From CAYQOX01 sp964419335 (GTDB lineage: Bacteria; Hinthialibacterota; Hinthialibacteria; Hinthialibacterales; Hinthialibacteraceae): a stretch of 40,994 nucleotides of DNA. Each line of letters opens with the position of its first letter. Positions within the stretch are counted from its first letter, which is position 1. The notes under the pieces are model-generated. The model was not told the DNA's origin. It saw nothing but the letters and a program-made list of their open reading frames with translations, and searched no databases. Positions 25,613 through 34,019 of the stretch are shown here, in pieces. Both the position numbers and the translations under genes were made by a program. The stretch spans positions 1 to 40,994 of the forward strand of contig CAYQOX010000040.1 of the NCBI GenBank assembly GCA_964419335.1, read 5' to 3'.

Positions 25613-28131
25613 GATTGTATATTAACCCAGGGTGTTTCTTCTGATGCAATTGCGTTCAGAGTGATTCCATCATATTGTCCTAAAATTGTCAAACATCCGG
25701 TGTGAGTCGCAGTCGTGAGGCGCGCCGGTAGGGTCACGCGGCCGAGATTTCCTTCGAGGGTGAGGGGTTGTTGATCTTTGATGAGAAATTTCTTGGCATC
25801 ATCGGGATGGATTTCAACTCGGCACGGTTCGCTGCGTTCCACCAAAGGCGGAGCGTATTTTTTATGGCCTTGGGTATCGAATAAATAACGCCCCCGTACC
25901 AATCGGAATGAATATTCTTGTGGATTTAAACTCTTTGTTGAAGGGATCGATAGTTCTTTTTCGATATTCTTTTTAAAAGGTTTCGAGAGAATACTGGCTG
26001 CTGGTTTTCCTTGTGTGCCTACACGATCCCAGGAAATATCGCGGTAGTGAGGGATTGCTTGAGCGAGCATGTTGAGGATTCGTTGCGGCCGTACTTGTTT
26101 CCAACCCGCGCCCCAGCGTTCGCCTAAGGCGAGTAAAAACTGATATCCCGATAAGGTTCCATCAAGTTGGGGTAAGACCTTTTCACTACGCTGAACTCGT
26201 CCTGCGAGATTGGTGAAGGTGCCATCTTCTTCGGTATAAGCCGAAAGTGGGAAGAAGAGGTGGGCTTGCTCTGCGGTTTGGTGGTGGAAGAGATCGGCCA
26301 CGATCAAGGTGGGCACTTTCTTCAGTGCATCAATGGCTTTTTGGCGGTCGGGATATTCATTGATTAAGTCGGTTTGCAATAAAAACAGGGCTTGGATGGA
26401 GCCATCCAGGCATCCCTCTAAAATTTCGGTGGTATTCTTTCCTGCTTGTTCGACAGGTTCAAAGCCTAATTCACGGTGAGGATAGCAGCCCATGTCGGCG
26501 GCTCCACGTGAATTCATCCAGGGGAGTAGGAGGTTGAGCGGAATTGGTTCTTCGTCTTTTTGTAGTTGTTGGGCTATTTCCGCAGCGTAGTTAACGTTTT
26601 GTTGGTCATTGGGGCCTGTGAAGAGACTTTCGCCTAGAAGCAGGGTGACGCGGTCGGCTTCGAGTAATTCTTTCGCCAGGGATAGTAAGTGGGCGGTTTC
26701 GAGCCCGCATTCTTTCGCCAGAGGTTCAAGTTTGAGTCCCTCGACGGGGAGGGCTTTGCCGGCCTCTTTCGCGACGGCGCAGAGGAGAGCCGCCAAGAAC
26801 TGGGTTTCGGAGCCGGGTTTATAATGAAACGCGCTTTGGCATTCTTTATCCAAGCGGGTGGGGCGGTGATGGGCGCAATAGGCTTTCTTCTTTTTTTGGG
26901 AAGCGGGAATACGGACTTGTAGGTGGAGAATTGGATTTTCGTTGGGGAGATCGCTGCCCAGGACGAAAATCGCGGAGGCTTTTTGAATTTCTTGAAACGG
27001 TTGATTGGCTGCGTTGCGGGCTAATGAGGTTAAATAGCCATCGTCGTTGTTGTGGATGACATGTTCAGTGCGATGGTCGATGTTTTGTGTTTCGAGAATC
27101 TCGCGCAGAAATTGTTGAAAAAGAAAGAGGGTTTCATTGCTGAGCCAGGGAGCGGTGATGCCGGCGATGGCTTGGGAGCCCTGTTCTTGCTTAATCTTTT
27201 TTAATGAATCTACAACTTGGCGGATGCCTTTCGCCCAAGAGATCGGGTGCCATTGACCGTTGTCATCGCGCGTTTTGACTTGGGTTTGGCGTTGTTCGGT
27301 GTTAAAGCGATCAAAGCTAAAGCGCTCGATGTCGGAGATCCAGCGGTGATTGACCTTGGGGTTATCACGAGGAAGGATGCGCAATATCTCATGGGTGCGG
27401 TTGCGGTATTGCATATAAACGTTACTGCCGCAGGAGGCCATGGAGGCGATCGCGTTGGCGTCTTCTACTTCCCAAACCCGGGTTCGGAAGCGGGTGACTT
27501 TGCTGGTGAGTGCACCGACGGGGCAGAGATCAATGGTGTTGCCCGCGAATTCGTTCTGGAGGGGTTGGTCTTGGAAGGTGGCGATATGGGAGCGGTAGCC
27601 TCGTTGGACGATGGCGAGTTCGGCGTTTCCCGCGATTTCATCCATAAAGCGGACACAGCGGCTGCAGAGGATGCAACGGTTACGTTCGAGATCAATAAAA
27701 GGTCCGATATCCGGTTTGGGGAAAGTGCGGCGAACAAAACGAAAGCGGGTGTCATCGGTGCCGTGGTTCATGCTGTAATCCTGCAGTTTGCATTCTCCAC
27801 CCTGGTCGCAAACCGGGCAATCCAGGGGGTGTTGTACCAGCAGGAATTCCATCTGCATTTGGCGTGCATCCAAGACACGTTCACTTTGGGTGAAGACCAC
27901 CTGGCCTTCGTTGGCTGGGGTGGAACAGGAAGGGACCAGTTTGGGCACCTTTTCGACTTCAACCAAACAGAGGCGGCAGCTGGCAACGATGCTGAGGTCG
28001 CGGTCGTAACAATAGTGAGGGATCTCTATCCCCGCTTGTTTGGCGGCTTCAATGAGCATGGTACCACGCTCGACGGTTACTCGTTGACCATCGATGGTCA
28101 ACGTTACTTTGTTATTTGCATCCTGTGTCAT
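25609..28131 (-). CDS. nuoG: NADH-quinone oxidoreductase subunit G
   Basis: 840 aa. The large iron-sulfur subunit of the NADH module. The N-terminal 2Fe-2S domain has C41, C52, C55 and C69 (CYDRDLSIVASCRLC, PSCSTP). H101, C105, C108 and C114 (QHPLDCPVCDQGGEC) make the His-ligated 4Fe-4S site, and RNRCILCSRCVRF with NTIDLCPVGAL makes the next cluster. The molybdopterin-oxidoreductase-like C-terminal domain lacks the CxxCxxxC ligands of the N7 cluster (it reads IASMASCGSNVYMQY), as in many species without N7. No strong Shine-Dalgarno precedes the start. It is 65 nt downstream of nuoF. Confidence 0.96.
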   Translation of the reverse strand: MTQDANNKVTLTIDGQRVTVERGTMLIEAAKQAGIEIPHYCYDRDLSIVASCRLCLVEVEKVPKLVPSCSTPANEGQVVFTQSERVLDARQMQMEFLLVQHPLDCPVCDQGGECKLQDYSMNHGTDDTRFRFVRRTFPKPDIGPFIDLERNRCILCSRCVRFMDEIAGNAELAIVQRGYRSHIATFQDQPLQNEFAGNTIDLCPVGALTSKVTRFRTRVWEVEDANAIASMASCGSNVYMQYRNRTHEILRILPRDNPKVNHRWISDIERFSFDRFNTEQRQTQVKTRDDNGQWHPISWAKGIRQVVDSLKKIKQEQGSQAIAGITAPWLSNETLFLFQQFLREILETQNIDHRTEHVIHNNDDGYLTSLARNAANQPFQEIQKASAIFVLGSDLPNENPILHLQVRIPASQKKKKAYCAHHRPTRLDKECQSAFHYKPGSETQFLAALLCAVAKEAGKALPVEGLKLEPLAKECGLETAHLLSLAKELLEADRVTLLLGESLFTGPNDQQNVNYAAEIAQQLQKDEEPIPLNLLLPWMNSRGAADMGCYPHRELGFEPVEQAGKNTTEILEGCLDGSIQALFLLQTDLINEYPDRQKAIDALKKVPTLIVADLFHHQTAEQAHLFFPLSAYTEEDGTFTNLAGRVQRSEKVLPQLDGTLSGYQFLLALGERWGAGWKQVRPQRILNMLAQAIPHYRDISWDRVGTQGKPAASILSKPFKKNIEKELSIPSTKSLNPQEYSFRLVRGRYLFDTQGHKKYAPPLVERSEPCRVEIHPDDAKKFLIKDQQPLTLEGNLGRVTLPARLTTATHTGCLTILGQYDGITLNAIASEETPWVNIQS

Positions 28132-28196
28132 ATTGAACTATCTATTATTGGGTTTCATATTATCAACCCATCTTATCAACGGGTGAAGGTGTTTTT

Positions 28197-29486
28197 TTAG
28201 CTTGCAAGTTTGGTCTGCTTATTTTGTGATGGATTTGTTTTTATCTTCGCTAAAAATTCATCTCGGTATTGGTTGATAAATGCACGAACTGGCCATACCG
28301 CGGCTGGCCATAGGGGGCAAATCGAGGTGAATTCGGAACGGCTAATATCCAGAATGAGATCCAAATCTTCTTCGCGCCCGTCTCCTGCATAAAGAGATTC
28401 TAGGATTTGAACGAACCAGCGTGATCCTTCGCGGCAAGGAGTACATTGCCCGCAGGATTCATGCTCATAGAAATGGGCGATCAGCAGGCAGATTTCCACC
28501 ATGTCTACGGTTTCATCCATGACGATAATCGCGCCTGAGCCGAGCGAGGAGCCGGCTTCTTGGATATCTTCGGTGGTTAAGGGGATATCCAGCTGTTCAT
28601 CGCGCAAGACCGGCATGGAGGAACCGCCGGGGATGACGCCTTTGATCTTTTTTCCGCCGGGAACGCCGCCGGCCATATTGTTGATAAATTCTCTCAGGGT
28701 CATGGAGCCGAGGACGACTTCGTAGACACCGGGGTTGTTGACGTGGCCGCTGATGCAAAGCAGACGTGAACCGGTGCTTTTCTCGGTGCCCATGGAGGCA
28801 TACCAATCGCCGCCCTGATTGAGGATGGGGGGAACGGCTGCCAGGGTTTCCACATTATTGATGATGGTAGGGCAGTCGTATAAGCCCGACACCGCGGGGA
28901 AAGGTGGCTTGTTACGCGGGTAGCCGCGTAAGCCTTCCAGTGAAGAGAGCAACCCGGTTTCTTCGCCGCAAATATAGGCCCCGGCACCGCGGTAGATGTC
29001 GATTTCACAGGAAAAGCCGCTATCCAGGATATTTTTCCCGATAAGGCCTTCGCTGCGCGCTTCTTCGATGGCCATGGAAAGGATTTCTGCGCCGCGATGG
29101 AACTCGCCGCGGATATAGATAAAGGCTCGGTGGGAGCCGATGGCAAAGCAGGAAATTAAGATCCCTTCGAGTAAAAGATGAGGGTTTTCATGGAGAATAA
29201 TACGGTCTTTGCAGGTTCCAGGTTCACTTTCATCTGCGTTGCAGCAGAGGTAGACCGGATTCTCTGAATCTTTGGGAACGAAGGACCATTTCATGCCTGT
29301 GGGAAAGCCCGCCCCTCCACGCCCTTTGAGACCGGATTTTTTTACTTCGTTGGTTACCTGGTCTGGATTCATGGATTTCAGGGCTTTTTCCAAAGCCTGA
29401 TAGCCCCCTTTTTGCCGATAGCCTTCAAAACGAAGAAGATCGGGGCTGCCGAGGTGTTCTAATAAGACGCGGGTTTCTTTGCTCAT
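28197..29486 (-). CDS. nuoF: NADH-quinone oxidoreductase subunit F
   Basis: 429 aa. It binds NADH, FMN and the N3 4Fe-4S cluster, the entry point for electrons. FMN/NADH motifs are GLKGRGGAGFPTGMKW and YICGEETGLLSSLEG. The cluster ligands are in ESCGQCTPCREG plus a distal Cys in FTSICPLWPAAVWPV. The Gly-Asp that usually follows this Cys (CALGDAAA-type) is Trp-Pro here, a small oddity. No Shine-Dalgarno is evident. There are 128 nt of unexplained sequence between nuoE and nuoF. Confidence 0.97.
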   Translation of the reverse strand: MSKETRVLLEHLGSPDLLRFEGYRQKGGYQALEKALKSMNPDQVTNEVKKSGLKGRGGAGFPTGMKWSFVPKDSENPVYLCCNADESEPGTCKDRIILHENPHLLLEGILISCFAIGSHRAFIYIRGEFHRGAEILSMAIEEARSEGLIGKNILDSGFSCEIDIYRGAGAYICGEETGLLSSLEGLRGYPRNKPPFPAVSGLYDCPTIINNVETLAAVPPILNQGGDWYASMGTEKSTGSRLLCISGHVNNPGVYEVVLGSMTLREFINNMAGGVPGGKKIKGVIPGGSSMPVLRDEQLDIPLTTEDIQEAGSSLGSGAIIVMDETVDMVEICLLIAHFYEHESCGQCTPCREGSRWFVQILESLYAGDGREEDLDLILDISRSEFTSICPLWPAAVWPVRAFINQYRDEFLAKIKTNPSQNKQTKLAS

Positions 29487-29614
29487 AATTGACTAAATTT
29501 ATCGGTTTTCTTAGATATATTTTTGGCTATAAAGGTAACAGAGGTAGAGTTGATGGCCAAAAAATTCACTATCTAAAATCCTGTCAAAAGTGTATGGACG
29601 TTTGCTAGCGTTTC

Positions 29615-30100
29615 TTAAGTGCCCAATGAATCAAGAATTGAGGGTACGCTTTCTGGTTTTACGTTGAGATATTCTTTTCCGTTAATATGCAAACAAGGAG
29701 CCCAGGAACAGCCCGCGAGACATTCGACGGTTTGGAGAGAGAAACGTCTATCTTGGGTTTGTTCGCCGGGTTGGATTCCAAGTTTTTGTTCCAGCGCTTG
29801 GAGGACATTTTTGGCTCCAACCAGGTGGCAGGAGATATTCGAGCAAAGTTCGATGTGGTATTTTCCCCGCGGCTGGAGAGGAAACATGGTATAAAAGGAG
29901 GCGACACCCTCGATGGTTGCGGGACTCATGTCCAGGATATCCGCCACTTCGATCATGGCTTCTTTTGAGATGTAGCCGTAGGCATCCCAAGCGAGATAGA
30001 GCAAGGGGATGGTGGCGGATTGCTTTTTGGGAAAACGCTGTAGAATATCGTCAACTTTCTCAGGAAAAGATTCTCGGATTGTTGGCATCTTGTTACCCAT
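29615..30100 (-). CDS. nuoE: NADH-quinone oxidoreductase subunit E
   Basis: 161 aa (157 if the second Met at 30088 is used; neither start has a strong ribosome binding site, though GGGT precedes the second). A thioredoxin-fold 2Fe-2S protein carrying cluster N1a. The ligands are visible as ELCSNISCHLVGA (C-x4-C) and VECLAGCSWAPC (C-x3-C). The helical N-terminus includes PATIEGVASFYTMF, a well conserved block. It is the first gene of this nuo unit. nuoA-D are not upstream, so the operon is split in this genome. Confidence 0.95.
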   Translation of the reverse strand: MGNKMPTIRESFPEKVDDILQRFPKKQSATIPLLYLAWDAYGYISKEAMIEVADILDMSPATIEGVASFYTMFPLQPRGKYHIELCSNISCHLVGAKNVLQALEQKLGIQPGEQTQDRRFSLQTVECLAGCSWAPCLHINGKEYLNVKPESVPSILDSLGT

Positions 30101-30246
30101 TGCAATTTTGATTTAATTCATTTATTTTACTTGGTAGGTTTCGGTGATCAACGGTTTCACGTTTCTGATGTACTTTCTTTATATCATGATTGCAATACCA
30201 AAAAAAGGCTTATTTAATATACTTTATCAAATTAGGAGATTATGAG

Positions 30247-31254
30247 ATGAAAAAAACAATAATGATGATTTGTTTGGGGGTAGTACTCATGGCGAGTGGA
30301 AATACGAATTCAGTTGTGTATGCAGAGCCCATTCCGGTGATCTACGATTCGGATCTCGGGTCGGATATCGATGATACGTGGGCGTTGGCGTTTATTTTGG
30401 CGTGTCCGGAATTGGATCTGAAAATGGTGGTGACAGACAGCCATGATACGGTTAGCCGTGCCAAAATTACAGCCAAATTTCTTGAGAGGGTGAAGCGCGA
30501 TGACGTTCCTATAGGGATTGGGGTGAAAGAGGATGAGCGCAAGGGGCCACAGCATGCATGGGCGAAGGATTATGACTTAGAAGAGTATTACGGTGAAGTG
30601 CATGAAGATGGGGTGCAGGCCATGATCGATATGATCATGGATTCAGAAGAGAAAATCACCCTGTTTGTGGTGGGGCCGTGTCCCAACATAGAAGAAGCGT
30701 TGGAGCGGGAGCCGCGGATTGTCGAAAAAGTAGAGAAAGTGATTGCCATGAGCGGGAGTATACATATTGGCTATGGGGGGAAAACTTCTCCCGACGCGGA
30801 ATATAACGTTCGTGACAATGTGTCTGCTGCCCGGGCGATGTATACGGCGGATTGGGATCTGACCATTGCCCCATTGGATACAGCCGGGTTGGTGAGTTTG
30901 CGTGGAGAAAAGTATCAGAAGTTGTTTCACGATATGAATCCGCTGGTTGAAACGCTCATCGAGAATTATCGCGTATGGGCTGAAGAGGGGAATCACCGGG
31001 TGGATCCGAGCGTACGAAGTTCAACCCTTTTTGATACCGTCGCGATTTATTTGGCTTTTGATGAATCGCTCTGTACGATGGAAGATTTGCGTTTGGTGGT
31101 AGAGCAGACGGGATACACCCGGATTAACTCCGAGGGGAAATTGATTCGTGCGGCGATGGAATGGAAGGACTTGGAAGAATTTGAAGACTTGCTTGTCGAG
31201 CGGTTGAAGAAGGGGGTAGCCCATCCCTTTAAGAAACCCGAGTCAAACTTTTGA
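30247..31254 (+). CDS. exported inosine-uridine preferring nucleoside hydrolase family protein
   Basis: 335 aa from ATG 30247 (MKKTIMMICLGVVL), chosen because AGGAG lies 8 nt upstream and it opens with a signal peptide. The frame upstream from 30190 lacks a ribosome binding site. The family Asp cluster is YDSDLGSDIDDTWAL at about residues 36-50 and binds the catalytic Ca2+. LFVVGPCPNIEEALEREP matches the second conserved block, followed by IAMSGSI and a C-terminal SSTLFDTVAIYLA with the active-site Asp. It hydrolyses the N-glycosidic bond of nucleosides. Export suggests salvage of nucleosides in the periplasm or action on an unrelated ribosyl substrate. Confidence 0.85.
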   Translation: MKKTIMMICLGVVLMASGNTNSVVYAEPIPVIYDSDLGSDIDDTWALAFILACPELDLKMVVTDSHDTVSRAKITAKFLERVKRDDVPIGIGVKEDERKGPQHAWAKDYDLEEYYGEVHEDGVQAMIDMIMDSEEKITLFVVGPCPNIEEALEREPRIVEKVEKVIAMSGSIHIGYGGKTSPDAEYNVRDNVSAARAMYTADWDLTIAPLDTAGLVSLRGEKYQKLFHDMNPLVETLIENYRVWAEEGNHRVDPSVRSSTLFDTVAIYLAFDESLCTMEDLRLVVEQTGYTRINSEGKLIRAAMEWKDLEEFEDLLVERLKKGVAHPFKKPESNF

Positions 31255-31282
31255 TGAATGATAGAGTGTAGGAGATATGAAA

Positions 31283-31310
31283 GCCCCGCCCTGGTTGCCA
31301 GCGGCGGGGC
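31283..31310 (+). terminator. GC-rich hairpin terminator
   Basis: Perfect 8-bp stem GCCCCGCC (31283-31290) and GGCGGGGC (31303-31310) with a 12-nt loop, followed on the plus strand by GATTTCG. It sits between the convergent nucleoside hydrolase and metallo-beta-lactamase genes and may serve both. Confidence 0.7.
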
Positions 31311-31321
31311 GATTTCGTGTG

Positions 31322-31888
31322 TTAGTCATTCATGATCGGATTGGCTTCTTTTTCAATTTTGACACTACTGATGGGGCCATGTCCTCCGCAGATGAGGGTT
31401 TCATCGTTTAGGGTGAAGATTTTCTCGCGAATATGGAATTTTTCTTGTTCGAGTAAGGATTGGGTGGAGGTTCCACCTACGGAGCCGGCGAAAATTAAGT
31501 CGCCTACGAAAGCGATGCGTTCTTCGACGACAAGTGAGATGGAATTGGTGGTATGACCCGGGGTGCTAAGAACCCGGTTCTTGAGCTGGCCCAGCGGGAG
31601 GGATTGGCCTTCGTCAATTTCTTTTCCGTTTCTGGTTTCGCCGGTGTGGGAATAAACCGGGACCTCATGGCGGTTTAAAATGGATTCCAGCCCTTCGTCG
31701 TGATCCCAATGCAGATGGGTAAGAAAAATCCCAGCCAAGGTGGCCTCCATTTGATCGAGATAGCGGTCATATTCGGGGGTATCACCGCCCGCGTCGATCA
31801 AGAAGGCTTGTTTGGTTTGCGAGCAGCCAATGATATACGTGTTGACTTCATTGACATCTTCTAGAAAAAAAGGATGAAAGAACATCAT
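31322..31888 (-). CDS. metallo-beta-lactamase fold hydrolase (glyoxalase II-like)
   Basis: 188 aa. The metal-binding signature is FLTHLHWDHDEG (HxHxDH), followed by LSTPGHTTNSISL (third His), FVGDLIFAGSVG (bridging Asp) and ICGGHGP (last His), all in the order of small glyoxalase II-like enzymes. It lacks the C-terminal substrate domain of true glyoxalase II. Its start overlaps the stop of the upstream pentapeptide-repeat gene by 4 nt, so the two are co-translated. Substrate unknown, probably a thioester or similar ester. Confidence 0.85.
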   Translation of the reverse strand: MMFFHPFFLEDVNEVNTYIIGCSQTKQAFLIDAGGDTPEYDRYLDQMEATLAGIFLTHLHWDHDEGLESILNRHEVPVYSHTGETRNGKEIDEGQSLPLGQLKNRVLSTPGHTTNSISLVVEERIAFVGDLIFAGSVGGTSTQSLLEQEKFHIREKIFTLNDETLICGGHGPISSVKIEKEANPIMND

Positions 31889-32499
31889 GTTATTGCTCCT
31901 TCCAGTTGGGCTTGATCAAAGTTCGGTCGACCTTTTGTATGCGAGAGGTTGGCGTTGAGCAAGCGGGCTTTGCGAAAGACGGCGCGGGAGAGATCTGCGC
32001 CGGTAAAATTGGCGTTGGAGAAGTTGGCATTGCCGGGGCGCGAGTAGTAAAATTTCGCGTAGGAGCAGTCGGCTTCCTGGGCGGTAGTGCCAATGAGATT
32101 GGCGCGCTGGAGATTGGCGTAGGTTAGCTTGGCCCGGTTAAGATTGGCCAAGCCTAAGACGGCAAATTCAAGATTCGCATGGGAGAAATCGGCTTCTTGG
32201 CATTGGGCTTGTTCTAAATCGGCACGAAATAAATTGGCTTTGGAAAAGTTGGTTCCGTGGAATCTACATTTTTTTAAGCAGGCTCCAGTGAAATCGACAC
32301 CGTTTAAGTCGTAGCCGGATAAGTCCAACTCTCGTAGAACCCAGCCTGCGAGGGAAAGAGTGCCGCGCAGGGTGGAGATGACTTTTTCCATGTAGGTTTC
32401 TTTATTTTCCAGAGCCTGCCAACACACCTCTTCTCCTGTCAATGCTAAACATGGGTAGCCATGTTTCTTACAGGGGATGAATTGGTCATAGGTATTCAT
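31885..32499 (-). CDS. pentapeptide-repeat protein
   Basis: 204 aa. The N-terminal ~60 residues are unique and Cys-containing (FIPCKKHGYPCLALTGEEVC), possibly a small metal site. From about residue 68 to the end there are about 25 tandem A(D/N)LXX-type repeats, for example CRFHGTNFSKANLFRADLEQ and ANLNRAKLTYANLQRANLIG. These form a right-handed quadrilateral beta-helix. Some such proteins mimic DNA and protect gyrase, but most have no known role. Coupled by overlap to the metallo-hydrolase gene, which suggests joint function. Confidence 0.85.
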   Translation of the reverse strand: MNTYDQFIPCKKHGYPCLALTGEEVCWQALENKETYMEKVISTLRGTLSLAGWVLRELDLSGYDLNGVDFTGACLKKCRFHGTNFSKANLFRADLEQAQCQEADFSHANLEFAVLGLANLNRAKLTYANLQRANLIGTTAQEADCSYAKFYYSRPGNANFSNANFTGADLSRAVFRKARLLNANLSHTKGRPNFDQAQLEGAIT

Positions 32500-32600
32500 G
32501 TTGGGCCTCCCGAATTAATGGAATTAAGTATATTGTAACGGCAAATAAATATATTTCACGCAGGGGGTGAAGGAGAATGTTGATTCGATCGATTTTTCTC

Positions 32601-32629
32601 TTGACGGAATACGAAGCTCTCATTACTAT
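32601..32629 (+). promoter_or_regulatory. sigma-70-like promoter for the RsbW-like gene
   Basis: TTGACG (32601-32606), 17-nt spacer, TACTAT (32624-32629). Two mismatches in total to the housekeeping consensus with ideal spacing. The start codon is 105 nt downstream. Confidence 0.5.
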
Positions 32630-32733
32630 TTGTTTATTAACCATTGGGGAAAAAGAAAACAGAGGGTGTATTAAGCCGGGATGAGAGGCCGCGATCGTTC
32701 CTTTTGATTGTGGATTGGAGTGAGTAGCCACAA

Positions 32734-33168
32734 ATGGAGAAAAATCTTCAATTCCAATTCAATAGCAAAGTCGAGAATATCTATCCAGTCGAACGTTCGA
32801 TCTTGGAGAGAGCCAAGGAGCTTAATTTTAACGAGGATGTATGCTTCAGCCTGCGCTTGGCGATGGATGAGGCTTTTATTAATGCTATTATTCATGGGAA
32901 CAATAATTTGGAAGATAAATCCATCCATGTAATAGCTAACTTTTATTCGGATTCTATAGAAGTAACCGTCAGGGATGAGGGTGACGGATTCGATCTTTCC
33001 CAGCTTTATGATCCACGGGATGAACCCCACTTGTACGATACTCATGGCCGTGGGGTCTTCTTGATCCGTCAATTTACCAACGAAGTTCGATTCAACGACA
33101 AGGGGAATGAGATTACCTTTGTTGTTCACCGGACTCAACCCTCACCTGTTATGCAATCCTGTAAATAA
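32734..33168 (+). CDS. RsbW-like anti-sigma / serine-protein kinase ATPase
   Basis: 144 aa, a stand-alone HATPase_c_2 (GHKL) domain. The N box is LAMDEAFINAIIHGN, the G1 box VRDEGDGFDLSQL, and the G2 region THGRGVFLIRQFTNEV. Proteins of this size bind sigma factors or phosphorylate STAS anti-anti-sigma factors in partner-switching circuits. No STAS protein or sigma gene adjoins it, so the partner must be elsewhere. GGAGTGAG lies upstream of the ATG. A likely promoter is at 32601-32629. Confidence 0.88.
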   Translation: MEKNLQFQFNSKVENIYPVERSILERAKELNFNEDVCFSLRLAMDEAFINAIIHGNNNLEDKSIHVIANFYSDSIEVTVRDEGDGFDLSQLYDPRDEPHLYDTHGRGVFLIRQFTNEVRFNDKGNEITFVVHRTQPSPVMQSCK

Positions 33169-33388
33169 TCGGGATGGTGAAAACCACCCGTTTTTTGTGT
33201 TTATATAAAGTACCCCAAGAGGGAAAAATTTGGATCATCACGGAAAGTGAGTACTTTTTGGGAGAAAACGCCTTGGGGATGGGTTCCGCTTGTCTCCGCG
33301 CGGCCTTAAGGGCCGCTTGCTGCGAAAGCCGCTCCACACAAGCCCCTTCGGCGTTTTGGTTCGATTCATTAGGATTGAAAAAAGTCAT
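33149..33388 (-). pseudogene. small repeat-borne ORF, copy C, with frameshifted C-terminus
   Basis: Starts MTFFNPNESNQNAEGACVER at ATG 33388 and matches copies A and B to residue 42. Beyond that the frame runs into an unrelated 37-residue tail. Removing one base near 33260-33266 restores AFSQKVLTFRDDP, which aligns with AFVQKMTPFRDEP of copy B and then stops at 33201. The copy therefore carries a one-base frameshift relative to B. The weak ribosome binding site is as in copy A. Confidence 0.55.
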
Positions 33389-33462
33389 AGGTCTCGCTAT
33401 CGAATCATGTCATGTTTCCTATTCAAGGTATCAAAAAGTACTCAAATACAGGATGAACCAAA
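33236..33462 (-). repeat. dispersed small-ORF repeat, copy C
   Basis: Matches copy A (1-172) with only about a dozen differences over the shared part, and copy B over its full length. It sits between the RsbW-like gene and the divergent rlpA, with its conserved leader block 25 bp from the rlpA start. Confidence 0.85.
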
Positions 33463-33486
33463 AATTTAAAAAATTTCGGGGGAACC

Positions 33487-33972
33487 ATGTTAGGGTTGAG
33501 TCAAATGCAAAAAAAGAATGTGTCGTGTTTGTGTGTTTGTTTGGCACTCATGTTTTTCTTTAGCGCCTGTGGAGGAGTTAAAGTGGTCAAAGTGCCGGTC
33601 CCGATTCCGACCTTTGGGTTGGGCAGTAAAAAGGAAAAAGAACCACCCAAGCCTGAGAAACCGGAGAGAATTACGAGCCGAGAAGGGGCCATGGTGGGCG
33701 AAGCTTCTTGGTACGGGAAGAAGTTTCATGGCCGTAAGACGGCCAGCGGAGAACGGTTTAATATGTACGGCATGACCGCTGCTCATCCCTCGCTGCCCTT
33801 TGATACCAAGGTACGCGTGACCAATCTCACCAATCATCGCAGCGTGATTGTGCGGATCAATGATCGCGGTCCCTTCAATGAGGGACGTATCATTGATGTT
33901 TCCTATGGGGTGGCGCAAAAACTGGATTTTGTCAATAAGGGGATAACCCAGGTCAGGCTTGAAATTCTATGA
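33487..33972 (+). CDS. rlpA: RlpA-family lipoprotein (septal ring lytic transglycosylase-like)
   Basis: 161 aa from ATG 33487, preceded by CGGGGGAACC. The signal peptide ends in a lipobox (FFFSAC) with Cys28 as the lipidation site, so it is an outer-membrane lipoprotein. The double-psi beta-barrel covers about residues 75-158: GEASWYGKKFHGRKTASGE, MTAAHPSLPF, and VIVRINDRGPFNEGRIIDVS. The Glu of SGE and the Asp of NDRGP correspond to the catalytic residues of Pseudomonas RlpA. The C-terminal SPOR domain of full-length RlpA is missing, as in many short family members. It trims denuded peptidoglycan at the septum in characterised species. Confidence 0.9.
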   Translation: MLGLSQMQKKNVSCLCVCLALMFFFSACGGVKVVKVPVPIPTFGLGSKKEKEPPKPEKPERITSREGAMVGEASWYGKKFHGRKTASGERFNMYGMTAAHPSLPFDTKVRVTNLTNHRSVIVRINDRGPFNEGRIIDVSYGVAQKLDFVNKGITQVRLEIL

Positions 33973-33981
33973 TTTCTCGTT

Positions 33982-34005
33982 ACAAATGCTTATAAAAGCT
34001 TTTGT
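33982..34005 (+). terminator. possible weak terminator after rlpA
   Basis: ACAAATGCTT (33982-33991), loop ATAA, AAGCTTTTGT (33996-34005): a 10-bp stem with one mismatch. There is no T tract after it, so it could equally be an mRNA-stabilising hairpin in front of the 34020 gene. Confidence 0.3.
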
Positions 34006-34019
34006 AGGGAGTAGAACTC

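Noticed and set aside
27217..28200. 327-codon plus-strand open frame
   Set aside because: Entirely antisense to nuoG. It is a shadow created by codon bias.
29559..29587. promoter between nuoE and nuoF
   Set aside because: A TTGACA is present on the minus strand, but at 17-nt spacing the -10 position is TTTTTT, so no usable promoter can be claimed.
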